Of a stretch of 64,000 bases of DNA, positions 38,069 to 48,725 are shown piece after piece (position 1 is the first letter of the stretch; the number at the start of each line of letters is the position of its first letter). The position numbers were made by a program, and so were the translations under genes. The stretch is from Aphidius gifuensis. Taxonomy: Eukaryota; Arthropoda; Insecta; Hymenoptera; Braconidae. The stretch lies in NCBI RefSeq assembly GCF_014905175.1, contig NC_057792.1:5704001-5768000 (forward strand). Direction: 5' to 3'. Below the pieces are notes generated by a model. That model saw nothing but the letters and a program-made list of their open reading frames with translations, was not told where the DNA came from and did not search any database.

Positions 38069-38142
38069 GCTTCAGTTGGTAGTGCATGTAATTTGTTAAT
38101 CATGAACTCAGGTTGATTCGGTTGTATATCATCACGTTATTA
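38069..38142 (-). ncRNA. Box C/D snoRNA copy 7
   Basis: The first copy in transcription order, in host intron 1. C box GTGATGA followed by TATAC where the others have TAAAC, D' CTGA and D CTGA (38075-38072), about 72 nt before the acceptor of exon 37999-37945. It has the most divergent outer flank, so it may be the oldest unit. Confidence 0.78.
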
Positions 38143-38400
38143 AAATTTAAATATTTGAAAAAAAATATTAGCGTAGTTTAATTAAATGTATATTAACATT
38201 AACAAATAATTAATATTACGTAAATAATTTATCAAGATTACTAATATAATTTAAGATTATAATTAAAATTTTATCTTACCACGTGATGCCCAACAAAAAT
38301 TTCTTCATTTTTATTCAATGTATTTATTTCTTTTAAGATCACTCCGAATTTCTCCGCACATTTTTTTTATTGTAACAATTATTATAGTTCATAATTGTAT

Positions 38401-39631
38401 GTAAAAAATAATTAAACACACTTGACAATTAAATTGCAATTGATTGCAATAAAAATTTAAAAAACGTTGATGACAGTGTGGAGTCCTGGTCAAAGTGGAA
38501 AGACATTTTACGAAATTTTACGGACCAGGATCAACTGGTGCAACCGGAAATAAAGCCCTCTATTTAGAAAATCGAGTCCTCTAGTTTTCTTAATTTCAAC
38601 TACAAAAAGAACGCCATTTTTACGAGGCAAAATTTGAACTGTTAAACCCAAAATATAAAATTTAAAAATAATCTAATAATTTAAAATCATAATAATTAAT
38701 TAAAATAAAATTATAATAATAAAAATATATAATTTCATTTCATTAAAAAATATAGCAGTTATAAAAATTCTAAAAGTTTTTTTTTTTCTTTTAACACACT
38801 AGTCACTACTATACTATACTATACATTATGAATATTTTTTCAAGTGACGTTTTAACACAATAAACTATATGTAAAATGAAAAAAAAAAAAAAATAAAATG
38901 TCATAGTATATGTAGTAAAAGTGAGTAAAAGTGTGACAGCATGCCAAGCATATCAACACATATCAACAAAAATTCAACAATCAACACGTTGTATTTATTC
39001 TTATCATAGAATAAATTATTTTAATATCCTCAACGAAAATAAAAATTGAAAAAACATTTTATCAATCAGCAGTTCAATTGAGTATTTGTTATTCTGCTGA
39101 CAAATAACATTTAGATATGTGTCATCGTCATCTTGCAACAAGTCAATTTATTCAACAAACAACATTTACTTTCTTGGCTTCATTTAATTATTAATCTAGC
39201 GTCTCTTTGTAAGTATAATAAAAAAATTCAACTTTAATATTATCATCAATTTATTTATTTAAATAAATATATAGATTTTATATTTTTAAAAATATTATAT
39301 TTATTATCTTTTTATTTTTGGAGTCGAGTAAATTTTGTTTTGTCATCGATTACCATATATGTCATCAATGACGCATAAAAATAATTTAAAAAAAATTTTT
39401 TTTTTCTAGTCAAATGCGATAAGAAAGGTGAAAACGAGGAAAAAAAAAATAAAATAAAAATTCATTTTAACAAAAGGTGTTGTTGAGTGATGTACACAAA
39501 TTTTTTTTGTCCACTTAGCTTGTTTAATTTAACATTTAAAAATTAATAATAATTGTAAATTAAATAATAATATTATTTTATTATTTTAGATTGAACAAGT
39601 TTGATAAATAAATTGTGAAAAATCATTAACA
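38401..39631. promoter_or_regulatory. Divergent upstream region, snoRNA host (-) and TMEM47-like (+)
   Basis: A less AT-rich block at about 38470-38640 is the best candidate promoter for the host gene. On the plus side, a probable non-coding TMEM47-like exon ends at about 39208 (CTTT|GTAAGT), and the acceptor at 39588-39590 leads to the exon with ATG 39632. No protein gene was seen in between. Confidence 0.45.
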
Positions 39632-41404
39632 ATGGCACAAACAACGGTGATTGAAACAGTGACTGTCGTCAGACCACTCAAGGTAATTATAAATTTATAA
39701 ATTAAAAAAATCAACACTTTAAATTAATTTGCACAATATTTTAAACACCAGAAATATTGATATACATTGATATTATTTTAATTTCAATTTAATAATTTTT
39801 TCTAATATGCGCGAGCGCAGAATAATAATATACCAGGGTGACGACCTGAATAAAATCATCGTGGCGCAGTCGCTGAATATATTTTTCACTACCCCTCATC
39901 ACCACCAAGACATTTATCCAAAAAAATAAAAAAATAAAATAAAATCTCTCCAGTAAAGCAGTGTAGTCAACCTACTTGTACTGTAATTTTTTTCTCGTCA
40001 AATTAATATCAAGATTGAAAAAAAAAAAAAAACAACAAAATGACCTATAAAAAACAATTTAATCAACACTAAATTAAAAAACTTTTGATAATAATTTAAA
40101 AAAAATAAAACTTGTGATGGGATTTATAGATATTAATAAATTATAGAAGGAAAAAAAAAAAAAATTGATTGATCGTTTAAAGTTGGGTGAAGTGAAATAG
40201 AAATAAAAAGATCTTTTCGTTGGTTTCTAAACGCCTCACCCTCGAGAGTATAGTTGTGCGTTTATTTATATATGGCGGGGTCCAGAGGTGTCTATGACGT
40301 GCCATAAATATAAATAATAATATTGTTAATTAAATTATCATATATAAAAACCATACCGCGAGTTAAAAAAAATAAATAAAAACAAAAAAAAAAAAACGAT
40401 AATCAAAATTAACAAGTAATTAAAATAGTCAATTAAATATATCATAATGATCATGTACACAGTTGCTGATGATCATATGGGGGATAATGACATTGCCCAG
40501 GTGATTTACACACTTGATAAAAAATTTGTCATTTAATGAAAATAAGTTTTAAATTTTTTTATCAATTAGTTGTTAATTGTTTAATTAATTATTTGTGTAT
40601 GTTTATTTATAGTTGATTGCATTCATATGTGGAGTTATGGTGATACTTTTGATGATAATTGGTATATTATCACCAGATTGGTTGTTATCAGTTGGCTGGA
40701 GACAAGGATTATTGAGTCATTGTTGGGAAAGAGATGCACCAAAACCATTACCATTTAATTTTCCAACAAATGAACCAGAAGGATGTCTTCCAGCAAGAAA
40801 AGTTACATATATTGGAATTGCATTTTGGTTTTGTATCATCTGTTTAATCACTGATATTTGTGCAACAATTTTGACACTAATTGGATTGAGAGTTAAAGAA
40901 AGACAAGAAAAAATTAAATGGTATAAATTTGCTGTTATATCAATGGCATTATCTTGTAAGTATTTTAATTAACAATTAATAATTTTAATAATAATTCATA
41001 GTTAGATAATTAACTAATTTATTTATTCAATTTTCTAGTGAGTTTTTTGCTTGGTGCACTTATTATTTATCCAGTATGTTTTGCAGCTGAACTTAATTTG
41101 GGTAATTAAATAATTACATAATTATTTATTGTTATTTATTTATGATATTGTTATTAATTATTAATTAATTATTTTAGGTAATCGTTCACTTTGGGAATTT
41201 GGCTGGGCTTATGGTGTTGTTTGGGGTGCTGCTATATTTTTAATTGGTGGAATTGTATTATTACTTTGTGATAAAGAAAGTGAAGAAATTTATTACAAAG
41301 AACGTAAAGTTGTACGTGAAGATGTTACTGGTGGTAATGGTTCAATGCTTGGACATGCTAATAATCATCATGGAACTTTAAGAAATTCAAATCATCACGC
41401 CTAG
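39632..41404 (+). CDS. TMEM47/VAB-9-like four-span membrane protein (claudin superfamily)
   Basis: Exons 39632-39682, 40613-40955, 41039-41101 and 41178-41404 join in frame into 227 residues. Four hydrophobic segments are visible: LIAFICGVMVILLMIIGIL, IAFWFCIICLITDICATIL, MALSLSFLLGALIIY and YGVVWGAAIFLIGGIVLLL. The first extracellular loop has WRQGLLSHCW and a second Cys (GCLPAR), a claudin/PMP22-like pattern. The stretch LIIYPVCF...EFGWAYGVVWGA resembles TMEM47 (LVLYPIKF...EFNWGYGLAWGA). TMEM47/VAB-9 proteins act at epithelial cell junctions. The cytosolic tail is His- and Asn-rich. Family assignment is good; orthology to one fly gene is not claimed. A second first exon exists at 40447. Confidence 0.85.
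39683..40446 (+). promoter_or_regulatory. Intron with candidate internal promoter of the TMEM47-like gene
   Basis: GC-richer patches at about 39808-39905 and 40265-40310 (TGGCGGGGTCCAGAGG) stand out from AT-rich intron and lie just upstream of the alternative first exon. This supports, but does not prove, a second promoter. Confidence 0.4.
40447..40500 (+). CDS. Alternative first coding exon of the TMEM47-like gene
   Basis: ATG at 40447 encodes MIMYTVADDHMGDNDIAQ and ends at a donor (CCCAG|GTGATT) in the same phase as exon 39632-39682, so it can splice to 40613 and swap the N-terminal cytosolic tail (18 residues for 17). The acidic sequence differs fully from MAQTTVIETVTVVRPLK. Confidence 0.6.
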
Positions 41405-43248
41405 TGGCATTGTACCCTGCCCGATGTTGTTCTTTAGGTGATTTTATTATTATTTTACATCATCATTCATCGTTCTTTAATTTGTTTTTTTTTTCTTTTT
41501 ATTTCGAACAACCGCACAGTAATATTCTAAAATTTTGTGACGGATCAATAAATTAATTGATTAATTAATATTTAACAAAAATAAAAAGATTAATAAAATA
41601 AAAAAAGCCACTGCTGCGCCAGGTCAAATTTAATAAATTATTCTATTTAATTATTTTCAAAAATAAAAATATTTTTTGTTGATAATTCAGGCCAGGTTAT
41701 TGTTTTATAATTGACAATTATGGGATCACCATAAATCGATTATTTTTCTTTAGTTTTTCTTCAAATAACTTGAGTTAATCTTGAGTTCTTTTATTTATAG
41801 TAAAAAAAAATGTAAAAAAAAAAGATGTGTTTTGAAAACATAAATATTTTTTATCAATACTCATTTAAATTATTGATATATTATGTATTATTATTTAGCA
41901 GCATAGATATTAATTTGTTTAACTATTTTATAAAAGTAACATGAAAAAAAATTAATGCATTTATATATTTTTTTCAATTTAAATAATCTGGCAACTCAAA
42001 GTCATATCTGTTCATAAAAAAAAGGACTAATAATTTTGTTAATTTTTAAATCTCATATATTTTAAATTAATTTTACATTTATCAAGCATCAAAGTTAAAC
42101 AGGGGGCAGCTTGGGCAGGAACAAAACAAAAAAAAAAAAATAAGAAAAACCGATCCATCATATGCAATTAAATTTCGCATATGTATAAACTAGATTTTAT
42201 ATTTAAAAAAAAAATTTATTATAAAATTGTTTTGAATGAATATTTAATATAAAAATTTGCGCCAATAAGTGTATAATGTCCCCCCACGTGTGAGAGTATT
42301 GACAAAGTTTATCAAACTAATAATCAACAAGCTAATTAACGAAAAAAAAAAATAAAAATATATAAAAATATATAAAAATATAATGCTTTTGTGGGCGCAT
42401 ATTTGTAGTTGAATGAAAATAATAAAATTTGAAGAAAGTACTTCAATTGAAGGAGAAATAAAAAATGCTATAATTGTTTAAATAATAATTTAAAATATAA
42501 TGATTTAAAACACAGTCAATTGCGATTGAGATGGGAGATTAATAATAAATTATAAAAAATAAATAAAAATATGCACAATGCTGTTTAACTTGTACTTGTT
42601 AAATTCATTATTGTCCAATTATTATTATTATTAATAATAATTGTTTAATACAAGAATGCATAGATTATTTATACGTAGTTGAAAAAATATTATTAAATAA
42701 CAAACAAAATATTAATTATAATTATTTATATTATATTGATAATTAAAATTTTGACATCTTGACATGATGTTGATTATATTATTGATGATATTACATTATA
42801 CATATCGAAATTAATATACGTAATTTGATAAACAAATAAAATAAGCAAAAAAAAAAAAAATAGACCCGTTATCAGAGAGAGAATCAGAGACATGTCTTTT
42901 GAAAAAAAAAAATAAATAAATAAATCAAATTATAAAAAAAAAAAATGAAATAAAAGAAAAATTTATTATTATTTTTTTTTTTTTAATAATGCGTTATTAT
43001 TATTTGAATGTCAAAAAAATATTGTAGATTTAGATTTATAGCTCTGGAATTATAGCAAAGTCGCATATCGCAAATTGTACAAATAAATAAAAATATTAAA
43101 ATATTATTTTTTGTTTATTAATTAAATCCTGATGATTATTTGTTGAATTATTCAAAAAATTTTACAATATATAAAGGTCTTGTTTAGGAGAAAAACAAAA
43201 TAAATAAAAGTTTTATTTTGTTTTTTTAATTTGGTTAATTTAAATGTC
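41405..43248. other. TMEM47-like 3' UTR and intergenic region
   Basis: AT-rich with many AATAAA-like motifs. A small GC-richer spot at about 42105-42120 (GGGGGCAGCTTGGGCA) probably belongs to the 3' UTR. No gene seen. Confidence 0.5.
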
Positions 43249-44018
43249 ATGGGTTCTAATAAATTTAATAGAAAAAAAATTGAAAGTGCAGTAAAATTAA
43301 AAACAGGATGGATGAAAGTATTTAAAAATTCTGATAAATATAATTTTAAATATTTATATGAAGGTGAATTATTAAAAGGACGAGCAAATGGTTTTGGAGT
43401 ATTGCTAAGAATTTATGAAGATGATAATATTTTTAAAGAATACATTGGTAATTGGGTTAATGGAAAAAAACAAGGATTTGGTGGTTTATGGTTTACAGAT
43501 GGTGGTTATTATGAGGGAAATTTTTGTCAAGGTAAAAGACATGGTTTTGGAAGAATGTGGTGTCATGATGGTAAATTTTATCAAGGAACATGGTTAAATG
43601 GATTTTATCATGGTACTGGAATGTTAATTCAAGGTAAATTTATTCAAACAAATTAATTTAAACTATAAAATCAATTTTTATCAACTGTAAAATTCAGCAA
43701 ATGGAAATAGATATGAAGGAGAATTCATACAAGGAAAAAAACATGGTAATGGAATATTTTATCATTTTATAACTGGACAAATGCAAGAGGGTAATTGGAC
43801 AAATGACATTTGTAAAAATGGAATAATAACAGACATGAATTATCGTGATAATTCACCAAAACCAACAATATATCTTATTCCAAAATTAGTAAGTAAAATA
43901 AATTTATAAACAATTAATTTTAAAAATTTATTACAATATAAATTTTTATAAATTTTAATTACAGGGTAAATATATATCTCAAGATAACTATAATAATAAC
44001 TTGACTAACCCTGATTAA
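43249..44018 (+). CDS. MORN3: MORN repeat-containing protein 3
   Basis: Exons 43249-43633, 43698-43888 and 43965-44018 join in frame into 209 residues. Six MORN repeats follow each other, for example YEGELLKGRANGFG, YIGNWVNGKKQGFG, YEGNFCQGKRHGFG, YQGTWLNGFYHGTG and YEGEFIQGKKHGNG. The last part (NGNRYEGEF...HFITGQMQEGNW...NSPKPT) aligns with the C-terminal half of vertebrate MORN3. MORN3 is mainly a testis and cilium/sperm-tail-associated protein in vertebrates; the insect role is less known. The C-terminus is some 25 residues shorter than in mammals. An out-of-frame ATG at 43244 overlaps the start and may lower translation. Orai converges on it, with 390 bp between the stops. Confidence 0.9.
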
Positions 44019-44407
44019 ATATAATATAAATATTGACATACATGTTGGCAAAAGTCTTAGACAACGAAAAAAAAAAAAAAAATGAAACAAAATAAATAAT
44101 TAAGTCTCGAAGCATATATTCACAATTTAGGGGAATGTTTAGCATTATTTACATGTGATTTAAAAAAATAATTATAATAACAACAAATAAAGCTGTTAAA
44201 TTCATTGAGTTTTCTTTTTTTTTTAATAAAAATGAATTAACTTTTATTAAAGAAAAAAGTAACAAACACAGGAGAGATTCATTTTTAACAATTTAAAATT
44301 TGGAAGACAAATTATTCTTCCAATATTTTCTTCTTCTCAGATCTTTTAAGTAATATAAAATATATATACAATTGCTCTTGTCTTGCAGTGATTAAAAAAT
44401 AAAAATT

Positions 44408-46143
44408 TTAAACAATATGTGTAGTTGATTGTATAAGTTGATTAACACCATGTCTACCCTCAGCATCATTTGATTCAATTTGTTCTTTTAATAATTCCAA
44501 TTCACGTATACCAGATATTGTAACTTCATATTTATGAGCAACAAGACTACGATAAAAATGTATTGCAAATGTTAAAAATATAATTAATACAGGAATAAGA
44601 ACAATACAAGCAGACCATGCAGCAACTTTTGAAAAATCATAAAATTTAACCCAACATAATATTGCAATTTCTAATAAAAATAATAATAAACCAAGTAAAG
44701 TTGAAAATGCCCAAGCAATTTCAATATACCAATGTAAACGTTCATGTGGTGATTCATGAACTAAACTTATACTATGAAGATTACATACTGCTTCAATATT
44801 TGGTAGTATACATGTTGATATCATTAATGCCAACATATGAACAGCAACAAGAAGAGTTGTACATACAGCAAAAGCAATTAACATTTCTGTTGGTACTTTT
44901 GTCTCGGAATTTAATTGTACTTCAACCATTGCTACCTGTATAAATTTAATAAGAAAAATTAATATATACATAATGTATTAATTATAAATTAATAATTACC
45001 ATTGCAAAACCAGATAATAATGCTGATGTTTTGCTTGATGCCTTCAATTTAGCACGACTGAGTTGTAATTTTCTCCATGATAAATAACCTGGTGTATGTA
45101 GACCATCACCTGACTGCGACATCTTTGCCTTTAATGCAAAAATATCAAATGTTTTTTTTTTTTTTTTGTTTGTTTAAATTGTTTTAAAACTTTTTGTGTA
45201 AATATTTTTTTTATTTTTTGTTTTGTTAGTCACTAAGTATCGGCTGGTGTTGGACATGAAAAAATATAAAAAATAAAAATATATATTTAAAATATTAATA
45301 AAGCAAATTTATAAATAATAATTAGTGCTTGGATGAAATTAAATGATTTATGCAGGTGTCCAATAAAACGTACCACCAAACGATGATCCCAACTGTAGTG
45401 ATCCTACTACTCCCTTTCCTGCGATGTTAAAAAAAACCAATTGGTGCTGAACGAAAAAACAATAATTTTATATGATTAGATAATAAATAAATGTGTTTTT
45501 TTTTTTTTATTTAAATAAAAACAAAAAAGTTTTATATGTTGTGTTTAGAAAATAAATGGAAGATAAATAGTTTTGAAAATTGAAAAAAAAAAGACATAAG
45601 TTTGAAAAAAGCTAGCTTCCAGTAAAATAATAATTTTATTTAAAAATTATATTTACATAAACATCACCAGCCGGACTTTATTTATTTATATTTTTTTGAT
45701 TTTTAAATCGTGCAGAAATATTTATTAAAGAAAAAAAAAAATTATTTTTCCTTTTTTTTTTGACTTACAATGCAGGCAGTCCAAAGATAAGTACAAAATA
45801 ATATTTAAAAAAAAAAAAAATTGTTAAACAAAACATGTAAATAAAACTTGCAAAATATATTTTATAATAATAATAATATGCAAGAGTGAGAAAGAGAAAG
45901 AGAGAAAAGAATAAAAATAATTAAAAAAAGATGAATTTGAATTTTATAGAAACACAAAAAAAAAAAGCAAAAACGAACCTGGCAAGTGTGAAAGTTTTGA
46001 TGAAAGCAGTGACCGTCTGATGAATGTAGATGTGCGTGTGAATGAACGTAATTTTGTATTTGTTTTTTTGTTGTTTTTCCAAGTGGTCCAACCTCAGCAC
46101 CAAACACTGAGTTGCGTCCGGTGCTTGATGACCATACAGACAT
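44408..46143 (-). CDS. Orai: Orai, store-operated calcium channel pore subunit
   Basis: Exons 46143-45979, 45128-45000 and 44935-44408 join in frame into 273 residues. The start MSVW matches fly Orai (olf186-F). The stretch SWRKLQLSRAKLKASSKTSALLSGFAM continues across the splice into TM1 with the selectivity-filter glutamate E103 in MVEVQL. TM2 (MLIAFAVCTTLLVAVHMLALM), TM3 and TM4 follow, with HESPHERLHWYIE and the C-terminal STIM-binding helix (GIRELELLKEQIE). Orai sits in the plasma membrane and opens when STIM senses ER calcium depletion. The TM1-TM2 loop reads NSET, whereas fly has DHDT, so the outer acidic site is weaker. A short form could start at the Met in exon 2 (MSQSGDG). An untranslated leader is likely spliced at 46185. 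Confidence 0.95.
45374..45418 (-). other. Possible alternative Orai leader exon
   Basis: A 45 nt block has an acceptor (CATCGCAG) and a donor (GGTG|GTACGT) in the Orai intron. If inserted between coding exons 1 and 2 it brings an in-frame TAG, so it would serve as a 5' UTR exon for the short form starting in exon 2, or as a poison exon. It is GC-richer than the surrounding intron. Confidence 0.35.
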
Positions 46144-48725
46144 TAGGCTCGTGATATTATGCGAATCTCTGAATTATTCTGAAATTAAAAAAAATTTGAT
46201 ATTACTATTATCAAGATTGTTGTTGTTTTTTTTTTTTTTTTTTTTTTACATTAACAATTACTTCCTTTAGTTGAATTACATAAAATTATACGAAACAATT
46301 CATTGAATTAATTTCAAATTCACCAGTGAATTTATTAAAAATTTAACAGTATAATATTTATAAATAATAAAATTAAATTATTAAAACAATAAACATTTTT
46401 CTCCTTCTAATTACATGATTGATAAATAATTTTTATTTGTTTGTTAATTATCTAAATTAAACAATAACAAATTTTAAAATTCAACAGGAAATAAATTATT
46501 AATTCAAACAAATTCAATTATTTAAATAAAACATTTAAATTATTAATAAATACAATTTAATTATTTATAAATTATTCTGTTTATATTATAAATTTTAATT
46601 ATTCAAATATTATTTTTAGTATTTGATACATATTAAACGATGAAAAGGGTTAATGTCGTGAATTCAAATTATTTTTGACCTTCTAAAAGATCATGTGGGT
46701 CATGGGTAATGGTACTACTATAAATATATCTAAACAGACCATAATATATAAAAATATAAATAGAAAAACTGTTGAAAAATTAAAAAAATTACATAAAATC
46801 TTTTAGATAATTTTTTTTCCAATTAAAAAAAAATGATTCAATAACCACCTGTTTAAAAAAAAAAAAAATCTATTTATAGTGTCTAAAATACTGCCAAAAG
46901 TTACGCGATATTTTGCCACAAAGTGAGAATTATTTTCTAAGAAAAACTTGAAATTTTTATCCTTCAAATAATTATTATTATAATTATTTATTTTTTTTTT
47001 CTTTTTGCCTACTAGTTTATTAAGATTGTAAATACATCAATGTACTTGAGTGTATGTACCTTCTTGCGTCACCATCTTTATGTTGAGTAGAAAAAAAATA
47101 AAAAATAAATCACCCAAAGATATTTTAATAGTCACAATTTGATTGAACAATAATTAACAAAAAAAAATAAATAAAATTTCATAACAATCACATTGTTGTT
47201 TTTTTTTTATCTACTTGTTTTTTTTTTATTATAAATTTACAATGATTTTTTTCAAATTATGAAAGGCAACATTATTAAATTAATGACACTTTTGATAATA
47301 CAAGATAATGATCTAATGTTTTTTTTTAAATTTAACTAGTTAATAAATTTTTTTTAAATGTTTTGTATGCTGGCAAAAATAAGACTGAACGATGTGGTTG
47401 AGATTAAACGACCAGTTGAAAATAATACAAATGTATTATAAGACACACATACAAGTTTGATTGATACATATGAATAAATAAAAAAAAAAAATTTTAAATA
47501 AAAGGGGATACACGTTAGAGCGTGGAGACCCTGACATGCCACGACAATTTAAAATGAAATAAGTCTGTTAATAAAAAAAAATAATCCAAGTATAAATTTT
47601 TCAATTTTTTTTTTTTATAATACAATTGTTAATTGTAAGAATCATCGATCTACCAATTTTCTTTTCAACCACATAATAAAAAATTTAAAAAAAAAAAAAA
47701 CAAATAAAAAAAATTATATTTAAATGCAATACACATATTTAAACTTTCTTTTTAAAGTTAATACACAGTAAGAATGCCAATTGGAGAAAAAAAAAATTGA
47801 AGAAAAAAAAAAATAATGAAATTGATGATTTGGAGAAATTGAGTATGTAAGAAAAAATAATTTTTTCTTTAATTTGTTGGGTGAATGTAATGTTGTTAAT
47901 TTAACTTTAAAATTTCGATGCTTATGTTCATTAAAAATACCTTATTTTTGATTAATAAAAAATGTAAAATTTTTGGCTAATTATTAAGCCCAGGTAACAT
48001 TGCAACATCACAAAAGTGTTTTGTCTCAATCACAACCGGTCATCACAATTTTATAATAATCAAATAATCGCTAAAATTATTCCGAAATAAAAGCCAATTT
48101 TGAATTATTACAGTTGATATTTTGGAATTATTATTATTACTTTTTAAAAATTCATTAACCATGTTGAAATTGAAAGTAACTTAAAAAAATCTTTGTGACC
48201 TAATTTTTATTGTCTGTAAATATGCTTTAATAATTATTAAAATTATTTAGAACACATTAATGTATATGTAAAAAAATTTATATAGATTAATATATGAAAA
48301 ATAAAATCATATATAAATTAAAATTAATATGCATTGATGTGGTTTAATGGAATGCTGGAAGGGGATTCATAATTTTACATCCAGTCACCTTAGGTTTTTT
48401 TATATTTTGTTTTTTGTTTTATTTTTTTTTTTTTTTTAACATACAAGACTATATTGAGTTTACAAAAGTATTGGTGAAACACAACAAACTTGATGATTAT
48501 TTCTTACATCGGTTCAGTTCTCAGTTACCTCTTGGAGATTGGAGTCGAATGACCATCAAATAAAAAATACAGTCTGTTGTGCCACTTGCTACACCACCAT
48601 CATCAACATTTAAATGTGTAAAATTATCATCGAAATATTTAATCAAGTGTTTTGTAATTTAAACGAAATTAATTATTATTTTGTGATATATTTAAAGGGT
48701 GGTTTTTTAAATTTTTTAATTTAAA
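46144..48725. other. Orai 5' leader/introns and SEC14-like promoter region
   Basis: No protein gene seen. A possible Orai non-coding exon ends on the minus strand at about 47060 (AGAAG|GTACAT). On the plus side, 48495-48620 is less AT-biased and holds initiator-like TCAGTT motifs, so it is the likely start of the SEC14-like gene. The rest is AT-rich repeats and poly-T. Confidence 0.45.

Larger units (their letters stand above)
36270..38400 (-). ncRNA. Non-coding snoRNA host gene with eight exons
   Basis: On the minus strand, short exons are separated by introns that each contain one C/D snoRNA. Exon 1 ends at 38280 (CACGTG|GTAAGA). Then come 37999-37945, 37749-37697, 37503-37450, 37253-37101, 36904-36849, 36651-36599 and a last exon from 36399 with AATAAA at 36281-36286. 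Acceptors are mostly TTTGTTACAG or close variants; donors are mostly AAG|GTAATTTTT. Four of the internal exons (53-56 nt) are related (e.g. ATGCAACAGATAACA), so whole exon-intron units of about 245 nt were duplicated in tandem; 37101-37253 is an unrelated 153 nt exon. Exon 1 contains ATG AAG AAA..., but that frame stops in a TGA formed at the first splice junction after nine codons, and no long frame exists. This fits a UHG/GAS5-like host gene whose spliced RNA is a by-product. The transcription start is not resolved (about 38400-38600). Confidence 0.82.

Noticed and set aside
36477..38142. CRISPR-like array or plain satellite of ~75 bp repeats with ~175 bp spacers
   Set aside because: Spacers are themselves related and carry splice sites; the repeats carry C, D' and D boxes. 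A eukaryotic snoRNA host gene explains all parts.
45862..46143. Orai exon 1 extended by a long hydrophobic tail
   Set aside because: The frame beyond 45979 reads poly-T as Phe; a donor at 45978 and exact phase to the AKMSQSGDG exon give a far better model matching fly Orai.
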